Shown piece by piece: positions 59,201 through 64,000 of a stretch of DNA of 64,000 bases (the stretch's first letter is position 1; every line of letters starts with the position of its first letter). Location: NCBI GenBank assembly GCA_964036295.1, contig OZ038469.1, forward strand, positions 8,200,067-8,264,066. The letters run 5' to 3'. Under the pieces are notes generated by a model. The model ran no database searches. It had not been told where the DNA came from and saw only the letters and a list, made by a program, of their open reading frames with translations. A program made the position numbers and the translations under genes. Origin of the DNA: Plumapathes pennacea (lineage: Eukaryota; Cnidaria; Anthozoa; Antipatharia; Myriopathidae).

Positions 59201-62200
59201 CAACAATTGACTTCCAAATTTGGGCATCACCAAATACGCACGAAAATTTCAAGAGATAGGAAGATGTTTTCTGGAGTTATTTTGATTGTCATCATTGTAC
59301 TCATGAATTGCCAGTCAATCTGTTGCATTTCAGAACGATTATCACAGAAGTTTTGGTAAATTCTCGGTTGTTTAACAAGCGTAAGTCAAAGTTGAAATAC
59401 CCGTGACAGCCCGGAACGACTTCAGCTTGTCGAAATATTTCTATCATTTGGTTATATTTGCTTTGATTTGCTTAATTTTCGACAGCATAAAATATACTGT
59501 ACACAACTGGAAGAAGATTTTGAAAGTGAATACAATTTACCAAACTGCAAGTACTTGGGTGTTTAAGGTCGCGAGCTTAAGGGAGTCACGATGTCCCTCC
59601 AGCCTTCTGTGTCAACAATGAACGCAAATAAGGATTTTGTCAATTTCAAATTTGGACATGATCGTGTTACGCAGCAGTTCTCCAAGTAGGTTTTGTGCGG
59701 GAGCTTTTCTGGAACTCGTGGCGTCATTCTGGTGGTCAAGCGTTTGAAGTTTGCTTGGTCACTGATCCTAAAAGTTTCCGCGAATGTAGATTACATTGTG
59801 ATTATTAATGTACGAAAATATAACGCCGTTGAGCGCGGACGTTGAAGTCACTGAAATTATAGGTCAAACTGCATGGCTATACGGTTATCATGAAGTGCAG
59901 CCATTTCGTTGTTTTTTTAAAAACGAAAACCAGCCGCTAAATGGATATTATTCTTTTCTTTAGTCTTAAATGGAGATTGTTTGAATTTGCAGGCATGGGA
60001 AATCTGCTGCAAGACATTCAGTTACACTAACCACACTGTCCTGCCTGAGGCCCTGGAGAGGTGGCCAGTGGACATGCTGGGCTACGTGTTACCCAGACAC
60101 TTGCAAATCATTTATGAGATCAACGCAGCCCACCTGAAGGTAAAACTAAAGCAAACGTTGCGCTTCTGTTTCCGATGTGTTTTCACTAATCACAATAATA
60201 ACAAACATTTTTATTTATTCAGTCACACAAAAGCACAAAGACATGACTACCGAGAAGCACTTGAACTCATTGGCCTAAAAACCGGTTTTAGAAAGCACCA
60301 CACCAGTCCCCACACCATCACTTTCGCTGTGAGAACCGGAAATATTTGAAGGATAATAAAAACAAACAACTTTTGGCTTTGGAATAGATTAATGTCCTCA
60401 AACAATTATCCGTGCATATTTCCTCGCTCAGTAAAAGTAGTTCATTTTTTGTGTCTATACCCGAGCCCAGCGAGGGTGCCTTTCCCCAGGGAAACTCGCA
60501 TCCGGCAGCCATGATTGGTTCGGTTGTTTCAGTTCTCCCTCTTTTTTTTTTTACAAATAACAGGTCGAGTTTCTCGCTATGTGACTGGCTCATTTTTAGC
60601 TCGATTGCAAGGTTTTGTAAGCACTCTGTACCTCCCTACTTACCTCCTTCCCTGTGTCCCTCTGTTGTCAACAATGGATTTCCAAATAGAGCATTGCGGT
60701 TTTCCAAATCTGGTCATGATCAAGGTCGCGTTAACAAGGTGTGTCGTAATAACACAGTTCAAAAACAACCAGTCGTCGTAGTTGCGAAATGAATTGCCAG
60801 TCGATCTCTTGCATTTCAGAACCATTATCACCGAGGTTTTGGCAAGTTCTCGGTTGTTTGAGAAGCGTAGGTCAAAGTTTAACAAGACTGGTTGCCAGTG
60901 AGCCCGTTGGGTGGGGTCGAGACCAGTAGAAACTAAAATGGAAAGTAGGGGCAAGAGCGAAACTCCCAAAAGAGACTTTCAGTTTCTCACCAGGCATTTG
61001 ACACCTTGCTCAAATGAAATCTATTACTATAAATTGTCATTACAACACTCATACACTTGCTTCTTAAAGGTTGAACGACTCTGCATTTTGAGCTTTGCAG
61101 TGGAAAGGTTAGCCAGCAAGAAATGAGTAATGCGTCACTTATCTTTTCATGCACAGTCGATTTTTACAGTTTGACTTTGAACACTTTAATCAGAGGCCAC
61201 GATAACCTAGCCTTCGCTTCAATACTTATGTATTTTTTTCACTGAATGCGTTTCTCCTATGAGGCTTTCGAGTATTCGCGCTCTGCAACAAATATAAATT
61301 GAAAAAACTAGACTTACAATATTATTGCGGTTTTGTTCACAGCGTGTTCAGTCATTTGTGATTAACAAACTCAATGTTCAGGACTATTTCGGTGTATTTT
61401 TCATTTCTAATATACAATACCACTGTGAAACAAAGGCTACATGATCGAATGGAAGCATTTTGACAACTGTCACGCTCGCGCGTAGCATAATACATGTAAT
61501 ATATTCATAGAGACGCATTGGTTGAGTCTTAAGCCCTGAGAATGAATATTTTCGTCACAGAAACGGCTATACTTTCGGCGAAAAAACTTTACAAAACAGC
61601 TACAGTATGTACGAGGCAACAGATGTCATGTACAGTGTAAAGCATGAATCATCATTGTTTACAGCTAAAGTTCGTGATGGCTTTGGTATTCCGTTTTCGC
61701 CCTGGTATCTTCCCAGAAGTATTTCTTGTCGCCACAGAAAGTTAGTCGGGACTAAATAATGAGCGGCGACAGAGTTATTTGCAATCCTGTAGCGGTAGCC
61801 ATTAATTGTAATCGAATCCATCAAACATTTCTTTAAGGCTATGACGGTTAACTTAAGAACGCAAGCCAAAATCGTTCCCTAAAATCTTGTTTATCCATGC
61901 ATGTTCCACAGAGCCAAACGGTGTCGAGTTTGGATGGCATACAGATAACTTTATACACAAGTATTAACGTACGATTCAATCTCAAGTTGTTCGCGAAGTC
62001 ACCTTACGTCATCACATATCACGTGGCAATGTGAACCAATCACCGTGTGCTGATTCGTAACCCAGAAAAAAAAAAAAAAAACATGATAAAGACACGGTCT
62101 CCAATCCTAAGCTATCCGAGCAAAAACCCGTGACAGCCTGAAGCGACTTCAGCTTGTCGAAATATTTCTATCATTTGATTATATTTGCTCTGCTTCGCTT

Positions 62201-64000
62201 AATTTTCACCAGCTGGAAAAGAAAAAAAAAGACGACTGTACACAACTGGAAGAAGAATTTGAACGTTAATACGATATACCAAAACCGCAATTACATTTCA
62301 CTTAAATTTATTTAACTTAAAACTCAGCCAAAAGAAGAATGGCATAGTTTTCTTTACGAACGTATTTAGTTTGGATGCAGCCCAGGCTGCATAAATATGA
62401 TAAATATGTAGGTGTCGAAGTAGTCCGGCTTGGGGTGTCTCGTCGCGGTTCAGAGTTTTAAATGATTGCCGCAGTGTTTTGGAGATAATTCTAAATTCTC
62501 TCATTTCGAGCGCCTTTTAAATGGAGGGTTTTTAAAACCAAGGCTTATTCGAATACGCAGTTCAGCGAAAGTGGAGGCCCGCGGAAACGGATCCGAACTT
62601 CCACATACCAAAAGTTGAGCAAATTATAAAATGTGACCTTAAGCCAGTTCTAATACCTTCTCCCGTGAAAGTAATTTTCACAAATTTGCGAGCTTACAGC
62701 AGCCTTGCTGCTTTGATTATGATCAATAATGGGACAGGCATGGACAAATGAATTTAACTTTAATTTTATATACATCGATTTTTGTTGAAGTCAGGAACCA
62801 GGTGCGATTTGTGGCACGTGACATGTGTTAAAATTTTGAACTTCAAACGTAATGCTTTTAGAGGTTTCTTCCTTATTGTGAATGGAAGCTGTGTAGTTTG
62901 GACAAGGACGCAAGTAGCTGTTAATACAGTTCGTTTTGTGTTACGAAATGCCAAAAAACATATAGGTGCATTCTCGTTGGTTTTCCGAAACTATTTTTGC
63001 TTCCAAAAAATCTTTTGAACAAGTGAAAGTTGTTTTGTATTTTGCATTTGATCTTTAAGATACTGAAGGCCTTTTTTGCCCGCTTGTTTCCTTAGAAAGT
63101 ATCTGCATTGTGGCCTGGAGATGTTGACCGGCTTCGTGATATGTCACTGGTGGAGGAAGGTCCACAGAAGCGCATCAACATGTCGCACTTGTGCATTGTG
63201 GGATCCCATGCCATAAATGGGGTTGCAGAGCTGCACTCTGAACTGGTCAAAACGCGGGTGTAAGTTTATGGTTGCACTTGTTGCTTGACAAGCGGAACAA
63301 AAGATGTCAGTGTGACAATCAATAATCGAAATTCCAAATTGTAAATCTGCACTGAAAGTTGTACACCGTAAATTCTCGTCAGTGGAGTGGCATGGTTGTT
63401 CGTGGTTTTAGCAATATCGTGGCAGTCATTCAACGTTACGTGACATGTTGTATTGTATGTCGAGCCTACAGTACCTTCCAAATTGATTCGTTCTCCTTGT
63501 TTCCTGTTTTCATGTATTTCTATGTTTGTGCTCGTTCCGCTCGTGTTCTTCGGCCTTGTGCTGTGTGTACATTTCAAGGATGAGTAACACTGTGGCATTT
63601 ATGCATGGCCGTAACTCGGTCTCAGGAAGAAAAATTGTTATTTGGTGAAGCAATCAGTATGTTTTGAAATTTAATTGTTAACAAAACAAGATAGAGCCGT
63701 TTTCGAATGACTGTCGAAAACCAAAACCAAATCACGGAGGCTGATAGGAAACACTTTCAGTCATTAGGCCATAGGAATTCGCATTTACTTTTACCTCGAA
63801 GAAGAAACCAATCAGCATACGAGAAAACGCCATCGTCCAACTTGCTTAGCCGAGAATGCTGCTAAATCAATGGACCTTGGAGCAAACCAAAAGCGTAGTA
63901 AAGGGAAAACCAAAGCAATCACACGATTACTTTTTGGACAGTCACCCGCAAATATTTCTATGAAAAGTAAAACGGCCTTTTTTGTATTTCAGTTTTAAGA
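42760..64000 (+). CDS. PYG: Glycogen phosphorylase, first 10 exons (3' end outside window)
   Basis: It releases glucose-1-phosphate from glycogen in the cytosol, using pyridoxal phosphate. Coding exons: 42760-43005, 44629-44730, 45475-45660, 53618-53861, 53998-54080, 55281-55424, 57374-57466, 59993-60139, 63096-63259, and the first 8 bases of the tenth at 63993-64000; all join in frame with GT..AG. About 472 of an expected ~840 residues are present. Conserved blocks: KRQISLRKL, whose Ser16 is the counterpart of the phosphorylated Ser14 of vertebrate enzymes; [103 protein letters not shown]. The catalytic lysine that binds pyridoxal phosphate lies in the missing part. Introns 3 (8 kb) and 6 to 9 carry transposon remnants. 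Confidence 0.95.
43006..44628. other. Glycogen phosphorylase intron 1
   Basis: I see no gene, transposon or notable repeat. A short run of TGTACATGTACTGTATG-like words occurs at about 44480-44510. Confidence 0.5.
45661..47629. other. Glycogen phosphorylase intron 3, 5' part
   Basis: No gene is seen. Short tandem similarity (ATGAGTTGAGATGTGTAA and ATGAGTTGATATGTGTAA) occurs at 46414-46475. The rest is unremarkable down to the inverted-repeat element at 47630. Confidence 0.5.
47630..48812. mobile_element. 1.18-kb element with ~77-bp terminal inverted repeats
   Basis: The left end CAACCTCGTTCCCAGGCTCT and the right end (its exact reverse complement) continue as nearly perfect inverted repeats for about 77 bases, through a GC-rich segment with CCCGCCCCCGAAG. 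Flanks AATACTTTT (47621-47629) and AACACTTTT (48813-48821) look like an 8-9 bp target duplication with one change. No transposase frame is visible. The duplication size fits P, hAT or MULE groups; the class is unresolved. It lies within glycogen phosphorylase intron 3. Confidence 0.8.
48813..50559. other. Glycogen phosphorylase intron 3, middle part
   Basis: No gene is seen. It contains a short GC-rich tandem repeat at about 49196-49264 (CACTCGGCCAAGGGGCTAGG and CACTCGGCCAAGGGGTTGGG), an ACTG-type run (ACTGACTGACTG) near 50215-50240, and pieces of an interspersed repeat with CGTGCTTCTCACTTTCGTGA near 50265 that recurs, diverged, near 59140. Confidence 0.5.
50560..51065 (-). pseudogene. RecQ-like helicase fragment
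   Basis: The minus-strand frame at 50658-51065 reads ALKKLNILR and [20 protein letters not shown], then AAILPLA. This is the Q-motif and start of the P-loop of a RecQ/DEAD-type helicase. A frame change inside the P-loop moves the continuation [15 protein letters not shown] to another frame (within 50549-50746). Only the first ~150 residues remain, and the nucleotide-binding loop is destroyed. Such RecQ-like genes occur in many copies in cnidarian genomes, often next to repeats (general impression). Dead copy. Confidence 0.7.
51066..53617. other. Glycogen phosphorylase intron 3, 3' part: repeat mosaic
   Basis: No gene is seen. It holds interspersed fragments shared with 4080-4750 and 62300-62715 (at 51590-51790). 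Several CGACGAAAAATCGTT-like words lie at 51819-52010, with a hairpin TTTACCATGTATA against TATACATGGTAAAC. It also carries the start motif of the 14813 repeat family at about 52153 and the nested inverted repeats at 52281-53335. Confidence 0.55.
52281..53335. repeat. Nested inverted repeats
   Basis: The outer pair, AGCTCTCGCTAAGTGCCAAC at 52281-52304 and its near-exact complement at 53311-53335, encloses an inner pair of about 50 bases. The inner pair is GCCGCCTCGCAGCC..CTCGTTGGCAAT at 52899-52952 and its complement at about 53025-53073. It could be one old DNA transposon with a second one inside. No transposase or clear target duplication is seen. Confidence 0.5.
54621..54704. repeat. Short palindrome
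   Basis: GAATTTATCTTCGAGTGTTC (54642-54661) pairs with GAACACTCGAAGATAAATTT (54674-54693), with weaker pairing outward (GATATAGAGA against TATCTCC). It is a small MITE-like hairpin in glycogen phosphorylase intron 5. Confidence 0.7.
55490..56040. mobile_element. Penelope-like element remnant, palindromic
   Basis: The sequence at 55496-55605 pairs with 55618-55760 in reverse complement (with CGTTCGGTTGCGTTTGATGT against AACGCAACCGAATGAACAAT). The following 55830-55960 resembles the terminal repeat of the element at 56341-57322 (TTGAAACGTCAGTCCTTAAC against GTCGAAACGTCAGTCACCAA). It is a decayed relative in which little beyond terminal and end-of-ORF sequence survives. It begins about 65 bases after phosphorylase exon 6. 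Confidence 0.65.
56341..57322 (-). mobile_element. Penelope-like retroelement fragment with ~180-bp inverted ends
   Basis: The arms 56341-56519 and 57142-57322 are almost exact reverse complements (outer tip AGGTTGGTTGTGATCGTCCG). Between them is the 3' end of a Penelope-type reading frame with a GIY-YIG endonuclease domain. Penelope-like elements often keep complex direct or inverted terminal repeats and 5' truncations. The reverse transcriptase domain is absent. It lies in glycogen phosphorylase intron 6, 50 bases upstream of exon 7 (57374). Confidence 0.85.
56510..57223 (-). pseudogene. GIY-YIG endonuclease end of a Penelope-like polyprotein
   Basis: A 237-codon frame opens in the inverted repeat, then gives [18 protein letters not shown] and, from about residue 106, the GIY-YIG core: [10 protein letters not shown] (GIY position), ATYIGETGR (YIG and catalytic Arg neighbourhood), RLTEHKRA and [14 protein letters not shown]. 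This is the linker and endonuclease of Penelope-like elements, which nicks target DNA. Reverse transcriptase is missing and the first 27 residues derive from the terminal repeat, so it is a fragment, although this part of the frame is unbroken. Confidence 0.85.
57467..59992. other. Glycogen phosphorylase intron 7
   Basis: No gene is seen. It contains interspersed repeat pieces at 59117-59400 (with CCGTCATGCTGTGTCAACAA, also at about 51165) and at 59565-59770, which matches 3425-3620. Confidence 0.55.
60140..60894. other. Glycogen phosphorylase intron 8, 5' part
   Basis: No gene is seen. A fragment at about 60340-60450 with CAATTATCCGTGCATATTTC is a decayed single arm of the palindrome at 31654-31838. 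Further interspersed repeat sequence with GTTGTCAACAATGGATTTCC follows near 60663. Confidence 0.5.
60895..62040 (-). repeat. ~1.1-kb dispersed repeat, copy 3 (no insertions)
   Basis: This is the inverted copy of the repeat at 6490-7972 and 7973-13178, running from AAATGGAAAGTAGGG at about 60939 to CACGTGTGCTGATTCG-like sequence at about 62037. It lacks the SINE, the MULE and the MITE, so it supplies the empty sites for the SINE and MITE, and part of that for the MULE. A poly-A run follows at 62065-62081. It lies in phosphorylase intron 8. Confidence 0.75.
62100..63095. other. Glycogen phosphorylase intron 8, 3' part
   Basis: No gene is seen. The stretch 62110-62715 is another copy of the interspersed repeat present at 4080-4750 (shared words TTTAGTTTGGATGCAGCCC and GAACTTCCACATACCAAAA). 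Confidence 0.55.
63260..63992. other. Glycogen phosphorylase intron 9
   Basis: No gene or transposon was recognised. It ends in the acceptor TTTGTATTTCAG, after which exon 10 begins 8 bases before the window edge. Confidence 0.7.

Overview
This is a eukaryotic, AT-rich, repeat-dense animal genome window. Intron-split genes (GT..AG), the metazoan gene set (Rab4, atlastin, a rhodopsin-family GPCR, glycogen phosphorylase) and the mix of DNA transposons, Penelope-like, LINE and SINE sequences fit an anthozoan cnidarian, most probably a stony coral. That placement is inference from general familiarity, not from a search.

Layout. (1) 2922-22034, minus strand: a complete seven-exon RAB4 small GTPase gene spread over 19 kb. 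Its last exon is separated from exon 6 by a 13-kb intron packed with transposons. (2) Inside that intron, 8021-11960 is a 3.94-kb DNA transposon with about 75-bp terminal inverted repeats and a perfect 10-bp target duplication. It carries a broken protein kinase gene, an array of duplicated short exons and a truncated Mutator-like (MULE) transposase. It sits in a ~1.1-kb dispersed repeat present three times in the window; one copy also hosts a tRNA-derived SINE and another a TTA-flanked Harbinger-type MITE, so the order of insertions can be read. (3) 22035-22417: a compact head-to-head promoter shared by RAB4 and atlastin. (4) 22418-37642, plus strand: a complete 12-exon atlastin gene (537 aa). 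Its introns hold a RAB4 exon-5 copy, a LINE 3' half, a second SINE, a minisatellite and several large palindromes. (5) 39617-40795, minus: an intronless class A GPCR. (6) 42760 to the window end, plus: the first ten exons of glycogen phosphorylase (the tenth is cut by the edge). Its introns hold an 1.18-kb element with terminal inverted repeats, a RecQ-like helicase fragment and Penelope-like (GIY-YIG) remnants.

The host genes are ordinary housekeeping or membrane functions: Rab4 in endosome recycling, atlastin in ER membrane fusion, phosphorylase in glycogen breakdown. Only RAB4 and atlastin are plausibly linked, through the shared promoter. The unusual biology is in the mobile DNA, above all the kinase-carrying MULE. 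Exon boundaries were worked out by hand from reading frame, family similarity and splice dinucleotides; every exon given joins in frame.
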